This document shows, piece by piece, positions 11,782 to 26,700 of a stretch of DNA of 64,000 nucleotides. The notes under the pieces are model-generated. The model saw nothing but the letters and a program-made list of their open reading frames with translations, ran no database searches and was not told the origin of the DNA. The stretch covers positions 19,343 through 83,342 of the forward strand of contig JAVTVY010020465.1 in NCBI GenBank assembly GCA_036873755.1, written 5' to 3'. Source of the stretch: Hanleya hanleyi (lineage: Eukaryota > Mollusca > Polyplacophora > Lepidopleurida > Hanleyidae). The number at the start of each line of letters is the position of its first letter. Within the stretch, counting starts at the first letter, position 1. The translations under genes were made by a program, and so were the position numbers.

Positions 11782-14700
11782 GTCAGTGTTTGCAGCAGGT
11801 CCATATGATGTTGTTCCTACATGGTGGTTCTTCATGGGTTGAAGTCAATCCAGTTGGACATCACCGCTTTTGCTCTCGTTCCTCAGCCAAATTGACCTTC
11901 AGGTATGGATATTTTCGTCATGTATGTCAGTCAGTCTGTCCATCTCCTTGCGCTACGTGATGACAATTTCCGTCCGTCCATGTCTAGTCTCTATCTGTGA
12001 CAGTTTTCTACTAACAGATGCAATTGTTTTGTGAGTGGATACACCAGGTGGAGACGATGTGTCACACACCGAAGTGGATGTCGAGGTCAAAGGTCATTGG
12101 CCTAAAAATGAGGAAACTTGCAAATTCTTTGCAAGTGGATTCATTGGGGGGAAGATGCGTCACATACCAAATGAGGTCAATGTCAAAGGTCGAAGTCTCT
12201 GACCCCAAAATCAGGAAATCATTTTTTGTCAGTAGATACATCAGTGGGGCGATGATACATACCAAATTGTTGTTCAAGGTGCCGTGTACCCAAAATCAGG
12301 AAATCATTAAAAATCACAATTTTTTGTGTAAGTATAGATAAATTAGGTGGAGGCAATGTGTCATGTACCAAAATTGAGGTCACGGTCACTGTGACTCGGA
12401 AATCATTCAAAATTTAAAAAATTTGTGTAGGTGGAGGCAATGTGTCATGTACCAAAATTGAGGTCAAGGTCACTGTGACTCGGAAATCATTCAAAATTTA
12501 AAAAATTTGTGTAGGTGGAGGCAATGTGTCGCATACCAAAATTGAGATCAAGGTCACTGACTCGGAAATCATTCAAAATCAAAAAAATTTGTGTAGGTGG
12601 AGGCAATGTGTCGCGTACCAAAATTGAAGTCAAGGTCACTGACTCGGAAATCATTCAAAATCAAAAAAATTTGTGTAGGTGGAGGCAATGTGTCGCGTAC
12701 CAAAATTGAGGTCACGGTCACTGTGACTCGGTAAATCATAAAAAATCTCAATTTTTTGTGTAGGTGGAGGCACTGTGTCGCGTACCAAAATTGAGGTCAA
12801 GGTCACTATGACTCGAAAATCATTAAAAATCACATTTTTTTGTGTAAGTGAATACATTTTGGGGAGACGATGCGTTGTGCAGGCATTTTTTTAACTCAAG
12901 AATGGCAACCTTATTAACATGTGACTTAAGTCACACATGGCCACAGAGTGGAAGTCTTTTGAAAATCAGTGAGATTGCCCCTTTTACCCCTCAGCCAAGA
13001 GTATTGTCATCGACCTGTACGTCTGTCCATCTGTCCGCCACAGCTTCTCATTACCAAGATATCTTTAGAACGACTTACCCTAGACCCACCAAACTTGTAG
13101 TGCACATCCATATGCTCGTGAACCAGAACCCCATTCATCAATTTACAGAAAAACTCTTCTGAACCCCACCACAACCCCTCATTATCCAAAGTATTTCCAA
13201 CACACAAGACTTGGGTTTATATGAACTGCTGCTTATGTCATGTACAAATTCCATGTTACAGAATGTAGTCCTGGAAGAGGGCACAGAATTCTACAAGATG
13301 TGGACAGACATTCCTTTCCCTATCTACATGCAATTTTACCTGTTCGACCTGAAGAATCCTGATGAAGTCATGACAGGTGGGAAACCCTATGTAGAGGAGC
13401 GAGGACCATACACTTACAGGTTAGACAAGGTTTTATCACATTTTAGTAGGCTTTTCCCTGATATAAACAATAGGTATTGAACAATAGATTCACATATGCA
13501 TCACTGGCTATAGCTTCTAGCCGATCCTTCTACATGGATCGTTTTTTCGTCGAGAATGAAACAAAAAAGAAATTTTGAGGTAGATTTGATAATGAAATCT
13601 TTCAATTATTGCGTTTATAATTTACTTAAAAATAGTTATGTGATAAACAGAATCTTACACTCGTGGCAATTTAATATGAAAGTTATGACACTCGTTGAGT
13701 AAGTTCGCAACATATAAAACTTACTCAACTCGTGTCATAACTTTCATATTAAATAGCCTCTCGTGTAAGATCCTCTATGTATTTCACAAACTATTGTGCT
13801 TATTATATAGTATTTAAGCATACATGTATACCAGGTATGTCCATGCATAATCGGAGTGTTTTGACTTTAATAATTTCTTTTCTGAAATGAGCATTTATTT
13901 AATGTTTCTGCAAGGGCCTTAGACCCCTTACATATAAAAATTACCAAGTTACTTGACAGTGTGTTTTAAATTTTTGTCAAAAAATCTTTCAAATTCAATA
14001 ATGCTTTCAATCCTTTGTTTATTATCTCACCTTACGAAGTAAAGGGGAGATATTGTGAGGGGGGAAAGAGGATGTCGGTGTCGGTGTCGGTGTCCCCTGC
14101 CTGGAAATGAATGGGTTTTTGGTTTAGCAAGTTAAAAAAAATCTAGAAAAATTTAAAAAAATCTAGAAAAATATGGGGGGTGGGTATGCCACCTGGGGGT
14201 ACTACCCCTGGGGTGCTCTAATGTTAAAATCCCTATGAATGAGTTTTGCATTTAGCTGAAGTGCACATGTACATCTGTACTTGGAAAGTTTCTTGCAGTT
14301 GTCAGCTGTCATTGGATGATTATGAAACTTGGTACACATGTTTCTTATGATTAGAGGATGTACCTGTGCTATATTTGAGAAGAAATATTAATTTTTCTTC
14401 AAATTATGACAAATGAATGAGTTTTCTGTTTAGGTAAATTGTACATGTAGGCCTCTACATGTATACATATACATGTACATGGTAAGTTTGCCCCAGTTGT
14501 CAGCTGTCATTGGATGATTATGAAACTTGGTACACATGTTTCTTATGATTAGAGGATGTACCTGTGCTATTTTTGACAAGAAATATTAATTTTTCTCCAA
14601 ATTATGGCAAATGAATGAGTTTTCTGTTTAGGTAAATTGTACATACACATGTACATGGTAAGTTTGCTCCAGTTGTCAGCTGTCATTGGATGATTATGAA

Positions 14701-17700
14701 ACTTGGTACACATGTTTATTATGATAAGAGGATGTACCTGTGCTATTTTTGAGAAGAAATATTAATTTTTCTCCAAATTATGGCAAATGAATGAGTTTTC
14801 TGTTTAGGTAAATTGTACATGTAGGCCTCTACATGTATACATATACCAAGCCTGGAAATAATTTTTTCATTGGTGCCTGACACTTTGACAGGCATCAATA
14901 ACTTGGTGCCTGACATTTGGAATTTGGTGCCTGACAAAGGTATCGGACCTCGTTAAGACTATTTTGTAATCAGCACTACAAATGATAACCTAATACAGCT
15001 TACAACTGTACTATGATCAAGAATAATTCCTTATAATTATTATGATCAGCTAAATGAAATAAATTTGACAGCATGATTAACTTTCCCGAATTTCTGTATT
15101 CAAGATGTGTTTTTGCTGAAAAAAAAAACCCCTCAAAATTTCTTTTCAACAGTACCTCCAAGGATATTCACAGCCTTATGAAGCTGACATTTAGTTATGT
15201 AACATGTATGGGCACCTAAAATGAATGCACAAAAAAATAATTATACCTTCAATATTTCTTGGGGAAAAAAAAAAACGAAAAAAACTGATGTCCATCAGGT
15301 CTTCTGTTTGTAAAAATCCAAGCAAGTAAAACTATGCCTCCCAGATATAATTAGGAGAATCAACCACCCAAGACTGTCATTTTATAACCTTGCAAATGGT
15401 CATTTTTCATTGAGAGGTGATCGTTGACGTTGTTGTTGTTGTTGTTGCTGCAAAGGTCAATTTCTGAGTCTAAACTCGTTTGCCCGCAGTTTTGCAGTTC
15501 AACAATATTTGCAGCCAAAAGCATTCTTAAATTTTGTACATCAATGTCTAGTGTAGTTTTGTCCAGTTTCGGGTGGTAGGTAGCTATAAAATATCCGATA
15601 AGTATCGCTTAATTTGACCTACCCGCCCGCAGAACGATCCTGCCAAAGGGAATCCCAGTTCGAGGGTTTCCCCACAATAATGATGACGTCAGCAATTTTG
15701 CGAACATGGCGTTCGGCCACAATGGAAAGCATGGTGGTCGAGCAGGGACTTTGACTAGCCATGCAGGACAATTGTCATTGCAAGTTTGACGAATAAAACA
15801 GATTTTTTTCAGGTTTGAAATAGCATGAACATCCTCCGCTCTAAAACAGTGAAAAACTGTCGACAGATTAAATTTTCCAGTATAAAATGTCACCGGACAA
15901 AACGACCGGGTCCGAGTGATTTGTGCCTGCCAAAGCTCCATTCGGTGTCGGACATTGTCCGTGACCGGCCCGTTATTTCCAGGCTTGTATACATGTACAT
16001 GGCAAGTTTGCTCCAGTTGTCAGCTGTCATTGGATGATTATGAAACTTGGTACACATGTTTCTTATGATTAGAGGATGTACCTGTGCTATTTTTGACAAG
16101 AAATATTAATTTTTCTCCAAATTATGACAAATGAATGAGTTTTCTGTTTAGGTAAATTGTACATATACATGTACATGATAAGTTTGCTGCAGTTGTCAGC
16201 TCTCATTGGATGATTACGAAACTTGGTACACATGTTTCTTATGATTGGAGGATTTACTTGTGCTATTTTTGAGATGAAATATTAATTTTTCTCCAACTTA
16301 TGGCAAATGATTGAGTTTTGCGTTTAGCTGAAGTGCACATGTACATCTGTACACCACAGTTTGCTGTAGTTGTCAGCTGTCATCGAATGGTTATGAAACT
16401 TGGTACACATGTTTCTTATGATTAGAAGATGTACCTGTGGTATTTAGGAGATGAAATATTAATTTTTGTTCAAATTTTGAGGGTTTTGTCTTAATATGCC
16501 AATAATAATGTACATGTATATACATGTACATCTGTACATGGAAAGTTTTCTGAAGCTGTCAGCTTTCATTGGATGAGTTTGACACTTGCTACCCAAGTTC
16601 AATGTGATTCAAAGATGTGCATGTGCAATTTAAGGCCAATGATAATTAATAGTCTGCTTCTCATGACCTAGTGGATCAAAAAACTAGATGCTACTTGCGT
16701 TAATTATTAATTATTGATTATTAAGAACAAAACCATTTCAACTCAAAGATCAATTATTTTATTCTCATTCGAAACCCCAAATTAAGGCCATATTTCGGAG
16801 ACAATTGATTGGAGGATATTGAAACTCCACACAGGAGATAAACTAAAAAGTACCAATTTTATTCCAATGTATCAAGAAAATCCTTCCAGTAGTTCTCAAC
16901 AAATCGCGAAAACAAGAATTAGATGGGAGATTTGTAGGTTATTTTTTGACGTCAGCCTGCATGTTATAACATTGGCAGATCAACGTCATCGTAGCCCCAA
17001 AATAACATGGTAGGTATTGGTGATTTTCGTCAATTCCCAACAGATTTTAATGGAATATGGGGGAAAAATCAGTATTTTTTAGTTTATATACTGTGTGAAG
17101 ATCCGATGCTGTACGATAAATTGTCTCCAAAATATCGCCCAAAAACATCTCGGAATATATTATCTGGGACAGATAGTAGTACTTTCGTTTTCACACCTTT
17201 CGAGATAAGTTTTACAAACATCGTCCAGTCTCGCATTCTCGGGAAACGTTTTTGTTGTAGGGGTCACCAGAATCTTCGATCTTTTCGTTTCGATTATACT
17301 GCATGTACAGATAACCATTATTGTGATAACGTTAAATCGACGAATAGACGTGAAATATGACATTTCATGCAGCCGCTCATGCCATGTGCTGCTCACATTC
17401 CTCTGTCAAAATGGCGGTCACTGTTTAGTCGAAGCAACCCGGAACCCGCTACTGAGCTATAGCTGATCGATGCGTCTACAAAGGTTGGCTGGCTTATGGT
17501 ATTAAACATTCCGGGACATGCGAATAGGGTTGGAGCAGAGGTACTGTATATAGCATATAACATCGGCAAAGATTATCTGCGGCGGAGAGGACACTCAAGG
17601 GAGTTAACTTTGCAACTGCATCTGGTTTTTCTCTCGGCAAGGGAGACAATTTCGTAACGGATTTTTTTTCATACATGTAGACGGAGTAAATAATGACAAA

Positions 17701-20700
17701 CAATGCGCAATTATTGTCCATAATTTTCATGGTGCGGGCCGATTTTCCTAATGCGGGCGGGTCATGAGAAGCCGCCAATTAATTAACAGAGGCCTAAGAA
17801 ATATGACATTAAATATGAAATTTTTTTCTAATTATTGCAGTTTAGACTTTGTATCTTTCCATTGATAAGGTTTTTGTTGGGCAAAAATTTACAGGTAGAT
17901 CTGTACATGGAAAGTTTGTTGAACCTTTCGTGGGATGATTATAAAACTTGGTGGATATGTTTCATGTTTTCCTAGGTCACAGCTCTCCCGCAGTAATCCC
18001 ACACGGGACTGACCTATCCAGCAGTAATCCCAAATCGCATTGGCCTATCCACCTGTAATCCCAGATCGAACTGATCTATCCAGCAGTAATCCCATTTGGG
18101 ACTGGCCTATTTATCAGTAATCTCACACAGAACTGACCTATCCAGCAGTAATCCCAATGGCACTGGCCTATCCAGCAGTAATGCCACACGGGACTGACCT
18201 ATCCAGCAGTAATCCCAGACCGGACTAAACTATCCTGCAGTAATCCCACATGGGACTGGCCTATCCAGCAGTAATCCCACATGGCACTGACCTATCCAGC
18301 CATAATTTTACATGGGACTGACCTATTCCGCTGTAATCCCACACAGGTTTAGCCTATCCAGCAGTAATCCCACACGGGACTGGCCTCCTCAGCCATAATC
18401 CCACACAGGATTGCCGTATGCAGCAGTAATCCCACACGGGACTGTCCTATCCAGCATTAATCGCATACGAGACTCACCTATCCAGCAGTAATCCCAGACA
18501 GGACTGGCCTAACCAGCAGTAATCCCACTTGGGACTGAACTATCCAGCAGTAATCCCACAGGGGACTATCCATCAGTAATAACATGGGACTGGTCCACCC
18601 AGCAGTAATCCTACACAGGACTGGCCTATCCAGCAGTAATCTCACATGGGACTGAACTATCCAGCAGTAATCCCACACGGGACTGTCCTATCCAGCATTA
18701 ATCGCATACGAGACTCCCCTATCCAGCAGTAATCCCAGACAGGACTGGCCTATCCAGCAGTAATCCCACTTGGGACTGAACTATCCAGCAGTAATCCCAC
18801 AGGGGACTATCCATCAGTAATAACATGGGACTGGTCCACCCAGCAGTAATCCTACACAGGACTGGCCTATCCAGCAGTAATCTCACATGGGACTGAACTA
18901 TCCAGCAGTAATCTCACACTGGACTGCCCTATGTACCAGTAATCCAACGGCACTGACCTATCCATCCTACATGCGATTAACTTTTGCCAGTAATCCCACA
19001 TGGGACAGATATTATTGTCTGTACCAGATAATCTATTCCAGACATTATTGTCTGTACCACATCACCTATTCCACACCTTATTGTTTGCTCTACATGTATG
19101 CTTTCAATACTGCTGCACCTTTGGCGGATGACCCCGAAAGGTGAGATGTTGGGGTTCTCAGAACGCTTGTTAACATAGGCGATATTGCGAAGTTAAATCT
19201 GCTCTAGTAATAAAAAATGATATGAGAATAATGTCCTTGACTTTGCCATTTTGAGCCATTTTTCTAAACAACAACAGTGGGTTAGCAAGATCTTAATAGA
19301 AGTCTCCAGAAGAATTATTTGTACTTAAGGTAATTCAGACTTTTACATGTCCTTTATCCCTCCCATTTACTGGCTGTCCTGTATATAAGACCACATGAAA
19401 ACTACAACCTGGACCTTGCATTTGCTTCACTTCTCCCATATGGATTCAAACATTTATGCGGTCTTAGACTTTTGTTCTGGTTTCTTCCTGCACACACATT
19501 TGTGGTATGTATTTGGTGTGGACACATCACAGCATATAAGGCCAAAGGTGAAGTTGTGAAAAGAAGTAATAATCCTTCTGACAACTTAACACTCTTGAGC
19601 TTTAACACAGTTATTGCTGCATCATAGCTACCTTTATGCAAAGTTCACTACAGAGCCTTGTCGAGAGAAGTTTGGTAGTGACGGTAACATGCACACTCTC
19701 ATTCAGGCCACACCGCTGAACCGGCACAGGTTCGAGGCCAGCTGGTCGATGTGTGAAAGTTTGTCAGTTACTTGCCGAAGGGCGGTGGTTCTCTCCGGGT
19801 ACTCCGGCTTCCTCCACCAACCAAACTGACTGTCACCATATGAGTGAAACAAACTTGAGTGTGACATTAAGCCAAATTCCCTCCCTCCCTCTCATTCAGG
19901 CTGCATGGTGGAATTTTGTTTCCCAGAGTTATGCCCCTTTTAGTTTATCATTGAAATAGTATTTGTACTACATTGTCATAAGCATACCTTGTGTTAGACT
20001 TTTCTCTGGATTGTGTTTAAGGATGCCATTAGTGTCACTTGTTAGTTAACAATCTTGAAATTTCCATTTAAATGGTGTGATTCCTGATGAATGTGCTCAC
20101 GTATTGATGGGCATACATTGAAGCCCCTTGGACACTTTTTAATCAATTTCAATGATAAAATTTTGTTCTTTTTCTTGAAGTTGAACTGCAAAGCTTTTGA
20201 ACCTAGTACCAGTATTACATATAGTTTTACAACGATTATTTTGTAGAAATTCCTTGTACACTGAAGTTTTTTTTCAAACGAAGAAGTTAGGCCTGAATTG
20301 GTTTGAACGTGACCGAGAACGTTTGCTGCACAAATTTATGAATACTGCCCATGATCAGACTCAACATGCGAATATTGTGTTTTTATCAATCATGCAAATT
20401 TCATCGCCAGTGATGGTGCGGATTTTGTGCAATCCAGTATCATCACATTTTACCATTTCAGGCCTGCAAGTGCCTCCTATATTTCCTATCGTTTTGAGTC
20501 ATTCCTATATTTTCCTCAAAACCTCCTATATTTCCTATATTTTGAATTTTTCTTGTCAAAACTTTCACCAATGGTCTTAAATTGGCATAAGGAAATACAT
20601 TTCAGGAAAAAAAATTGCCTCGCTTCGCTCCGGAAATAGAAAAAATTCAAATCTCTCTTTGTTGAACCAAGCAGTAGAACGGGTCTCTTCAATCCCCACC

Positions 20701-23700
20701 AATATGACCTCATTCAAAGAAAACTACCAAGTTTGAAACATACAATGTGGTAGTGGTCTGTCTTTATACACGCCTCTGTCTTAATGTGTTGGATTACTAA
20801 GTTATTAACTTGAATGCCTGGAATTTTGTTTGATCATCACTATATAGCTAAAATATTGCTGAACGCGATGTTAACGCTAATTCTTTCTCTCTCTCTCTCT
20901 CATTTCCTATATTTTCCTATATTTTGGCAAATTTCCTTCTTTATTTACTCCTATATTTTCACTGTGAGACACTTGCAGGCCTACCATTTCCAAAGTGAGA
21001 ATGTTTGTTGGGATATTACAATTTATGCACCAAAGTGGAAGAACAATTACTGACATGTCTGAGAAATTATGAAAATAATTTTGAAAAGCATGCATTAGTA
21101 AAAGAACATGTGAAAAACAAGGGGTTAAGTGTGATCAGCCTAAAACCAAGTTAGCTAAGACAGGAAAATCATGACGAGAAAATCAGCATCGCATGTCACG
21201 AGGATGGATACAACCTGCTTGGTTTTCTTTTCTTGACAATCTCAATTTATAGACTGATAAAATAAAACTTCATCCGACAGTTAAAAATGTGCAAGGACAA
21301 GTTTCAGCCAAGACATCGAAACCTTTGCAATTCACCTCTGAAGAAATCAGCAATTCTGGAGGGATCCAGTGTTTTTCTAATGGTACATTGGGATATATAT
21401 ATACTTCAATTACTGGAAGAGGCTTCCACATGTGTTCAGTCACAATTGCTCTATTTCAGGGAATACCGACAGAAATTGAACCTCACTCACAATGCTAATG
21501 GTACGTTGACATTCAAACAGAAGAAATACTGGATATTCATACAAGACATGTCAGTGGGAGATGAGAATGATACAATAACAACCTCAAATTCTGTTTTACT
21601 GGTATGGATCATTTTGTGCTCCTTCACATTATTTTATGTATTTTAAATATACATATTTTATCACAATTCGTTATGCTCAAGCAATTTCATCTGATCCGCT
21701 TTCTTATGATTTCACCATATGTGATGATTAAATCACTGCATATGGGACAAATTGATGAATAAAATCAATGAATATGGGATAAATTATCAATATGATAAAT
21801 CAATGAATATGGGATAACTGATAAATATGATAAAACAATGAATATGGGATAAATGGTGAATGATAAATCAATGAATATGGGACAAATGATGAATATGATA
21901 AAACAATGAATATGGGATAAATGATGAATATCATAAATCAATGAATATGGGATAACTGATAAATTGATAAATCAATGAATATGGAATAATTATAAATGAT
22001 GAATATCACAAATCAATGAATATGAGATAAATGATGAAGATGGTAAATCAATGAATATGGGATAAATGATAAATATGATAATGAATATGGGATAAATGAT
22101 AAATATGATAAATCAATGAATATGGGATAAATCATGAATATGATAAATCAACGAATATGGGATAAATGATGAATATGATGAATCATTGAATATGAGATAA
22201 ATGATGAATATGATAAATCAACGAATATGGGATAAATGATGAATATTATAAATCAACGTATATTGGATAAATGATGAATATGATAGATCAATGAATATGG
22301 GATAAATGATAAATATGATAAGTCAACGAATATGGGATATATGATAAATCAATGAATATGGGATAAATGATGAATATGATAGATCAACGAATATGGGATA
22401 AATGATGAATATGATAAAACAACGAATATGGGATAAATCAATGAATATGATAAATCAACGAATATGGGATATATCAATGAATATAGGATGAATTGATTAC
22501 ATTACCATGATTACACGTCATTTTAATCACTCAGAAGACCAGTGTGAGAGTTTGGTATGGTTCTAATCAAATCTATCATCTGCATAGTCACTTGCAGAGT
22601 CATTAAGATGGGAAAATCCGGTCGCTCAGGATATCATCTCTGTTCTGATGGCGGCAGCGGATGAGAAGTTATTTATTGAGAAGACTGTCAAGGAAATTTT
22701 GTGGGGCTATAAAGATGCAATGTTGACTGATGGACAGAAACTGGACCCAAGTTGGTTCTACACTAATATTGCTGGTTACCTTGCTGGGGTAAGCTCATAC
22801 AGTTTATCGTGTATACCATAATTTTCTTCAAGTCACCCACCATTTTCAAAGTTTAAGGTAACATTTTTTGCACCACAAGGTAGAAATAATGGCTCACACT
22901 GGGCTATAGCTTTCAATACTTTTCAATCATAATTCTGTTTTTAAAGAGCTAGTGCATTCATATTAAATGTATGTATGAAATAACACTTGACGTCAAGGCT
23001 ATCCAATTGGTAGTACGATAATTCCCCTAATTATTCATCACAGGAAGTTCACTTTTCAACTCTATTATTAAAACGCAGAGAAAAAGTAACATTCCCATTC
23101 TTCATTCAAATTGAAGAAAAGTCATAAAATGACAAAATGTGATGATACTTTCTAGCTGGCACCCTCAAGAATATTTTCAGATATAAGCCATTTTTGCTGC
23201 CCTTCCGGTAATCAAATCAATAGGGGAATTACCGTAAAGGTAATCAATAACAACAATTACGTTTCTATGTTACTGCTTTGGAAATCCGATTTTAGTCAAC
23301 AACCCAAAAATAAAACAGAAAAGTTAGCTGAAGACAGTTTCTGATGTTATGTCATGATATTAAGTAACAACAGTCCAAACATCACAGCTTTCGACTTTCG
23401 GGCGCTGTTTTGAAAGCTGCATTAAGTTCTAACATGACATCGCTGGCATCATGGCGCTCTCATTGAGCAGTTGATAGAAATCGGACATACAAGGTCATTA
23501 CATAGAAATATGATTGTCACAATTACTTTTTCCACAGATTTGATAGATTTGCACTCGAGTTTATTTTATGGACATTTTCAAAATAAGTGCATTGACTCTT
23601 TAATATTTTCAAGCAAGAACATAATTTTAGGTGGATTAGCCATGTCCGTATTTATTTGTTTTCAGTACAATAGCTTATATCTTCTAAATGAAACAGTTTT

Positions 23701-26700
23701 ATGCATAATTAACTGCACATAGCCTCAGCTATCAGACAACCTAAAATCATCCCGGGCAAGTTCTTTTTGCAACTTCACCTGTCCGCCCGGCAGCCTTATT
23801 TTACTTTGGAGTAACCCAAATTTCTCATGTCTGGAATGAAATTTAGTCTATTATCTTTACAATGAATTTCAGTATTTTTCCATGCGTTTATCCGAGATTC
23901 AACACAACAACATCATTTTTAGCTCATCTGGGCCGAAGGCCCGATGGGCTTATGTCATGGCCTGATGACTGTCCGTCGTCCGTCGTGCGTCGTCCGTCGT
24001 CCGTTGTGCGTCGTCCGTTGTGCGTAAACATCTTCTTCTCTGAAACCGCTTGGCCGATTAAGCTGAAACTTGGCATGCATGTTCCCCCCAATGAGTACAC
24101 CAGAATTTGTTCATGCGGTGCCGATACGATTTTAAATATGGCCGCCATGGCGGCCATCTTGAATTTGCCAGTGAAATCTTGTCATCATTATTTTTCGGTA
24201 AGTACTTAATGGATCTTTCTCAAATTTGGTAAACCGGTTCCCCTTTGGGTCTAGTTGTACAACATGTGTACTTTAGTTCAATTTGAATATCCAATATGGC
24301 CGCCAGGCGGCCATCTTAAAAACGGTTTTATTGGTAAATCTTGGGAAGTACTTCATGAATCTTTTTCAAATTTTATATCGTGAATGTTTCTATTGGGTCC
24401 TGTTGTGCAATTCGCCTGTTTGGATCGATTCAAAATTTCAATATGGCCACGAGGCAGCCATGTTGGATTTTCCCTATTAAAACATTGTTATTTTAAATTC
24501 TTGGGAACTACTGCATGGAGCTTCTTAGATTTGGTACAAAGGTTACCCTTGGGGATATTTCTGTAATATTTGCTATTTAGTCCGATTCGAGAATTCAAAA
24601 TGACCACCATGTGACCAGGCGGCCATCTTGAATTTTTTTTTATAAATTAAATCTTTGGAACTATTGAATGAATCATTCTCAAAGTTTGTAAAACTGTCCC
24701 CCTAACATTGATACACAGGTCCTCCATTGAGTTTAGATGTGTTTTTAGTCTGATTTGAAAATTCAAATCGGGCGGCCATCTTGGAAAAAAAACTGTTATT
24801 GCTAAATCTTGGGATCGAGGGATGTACTGCATGAATCTTTCTCAATTGTGTATGAATGTTTCTCTTGGGTCCTAGTTGTACAGGAAAAGTGTCCTAGTTG
24901 TGTACAGGAAAATTTCTCCATGAAACTTTGATTGTTAATTGAAAGGAATTCCGAATTTTCGAATGGGAATATGGAGATGGCCCCTTAGTGCAATGGCACT
25001 GTTCCGTACAGAACTTGTGGGTGACAGGAGAACAAATAGTTAGTAAACATCTACCTTGCGAAGGCAAGAATAGAATAGAATATTAAAATGATTGAGGGCG
25101 AATATTAACACTGAAATTGTAATTTAGGTTAATAAACAGCTTCTCTGCGTATGTGTTGGACAGGCTGCAATGAAAATTGTAGTCGGTCCCTTAACCGATC
25201 ACGCATTATCGGCTTGCCGATTGGCTATACATGTAGTTTGAGTTATCTCCCATCTGATTGGCCGGACAAATTCATTATCATATTTTTTCACAGGTAGGTA
25301 GGTTTTCGAAGTCGAACTTTTCATATTTTCTTCGGAATTCGGTCGTATTTCATGATTTTGAACCAATTTACCATGTCAGCAGTGGTTTCAATAGAAGCCG
25401 TCGCCCGTCGCAGGCGACGGCATCTCGCACATTTGCGACACTTATTCGAATATTGTCGGTCATTTGTTAGTGTGTGTCAAATCTAACTATTCTCCGCCAT
25501 GTCGGATGTCCCCCACGTGGTTCTCTTGTTACCGAAATAGACGAATATGAAACGTCAAGCTAGTCTGCAGTTTTTTAGGTAATCCTGAAAAAGAAGAACG
25601 AAACAGATAATTATCAATTCACAGATTCGTCTAGCATGAATAAATCTTTTTCAAGGCCACTCTGAAATCATTTTCTGATCGGCATTGATGAAGTCCCAAT
25701 TCGCTCGAAATTTGACAACAACAACAACGACACATGTTCGTCATGTAAATGTGAAAGTGGATCATACATCGGTTAATATTGCCAAATGACCAAAACTCGT
25801 TGTTGCGTCTGGTTTTCCTGCGTATTTTGTCGCCACCGACGCAATAAACGCATTTTGTGCACAAAGTATAAACCGGTTGGGGTAAAGACCCATCTGGGAT
25901 ATTATAGTTCAACTCACAAAAAAATAAATTGAAATTATACAAATAGATACTTATTTTATAATTTCAACAAGAAATTTTATTTGTCTTTGAATCTTTATTA
26001 AATAATCCTCCATAGTACCATTAATAATGACATGATAATTATATTGAGTTGCCATGAGTAGACATAATTGACATAATATGCAAGAAATCCAAAAGTTGGC
26101 CAAGTACTTGTTGGAGATACTGGGAATACTTTTGGACAATTATACGGGTACTATTGTATTATAGGATACTTTTACTTTTATACAATTGTAGTGGGCTCTC
26201 TTCTAAATTTCTCCTGAAAAGCTCTCAGACATGTCAGAGAGCACCATTTCTGTCGTTGATTTTCTCAGATTTTCTGACCGCGAGGAGGGTGGCAGTTGTC
26301 TCTTTACAAATTTCTTGTCCAACCAATAACTCGAGAACTATTGAACCGATTGACTTTCAAACTTGGAGATTGTTTTGACATTGGTGAGAGGACAGTTGAA
26401 ATTGGTTTTCAGTTACCTGCGTAATTGAAGATGGCTGCCGTTAACCATGACAGTTTCTGAAATTTCCAAAATCATACCCCTATTCAATGATATGGAATAT
26501 TATTGACCCAAAAAATTTACCGTGGAAATCATCCACTCAGCCTTTGAAGCCGATCGCTCACTGGTCAGTTTTTTACATCTTCGCAGACAGATGGGGGTAT
26601 GTCTTGGTTAGGCCATACCTCACCAGAGATTACTTTCATTGGAAAAATGTCCTGTTACATCTCGTTGCCATCGTAACAACCCTGTCGCACATATTTCGTA

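Noticed and set aside
17994..22495. CRISPR array
   Set aside because: The regular repeats have no unique spacers between them; they are minisatellites in introns of an animal gene.
22598..22600. Exon 4 starting at the first AG (22598)
   Set aside because: It gives AGT CAT TAA in the phase set by exon 3.
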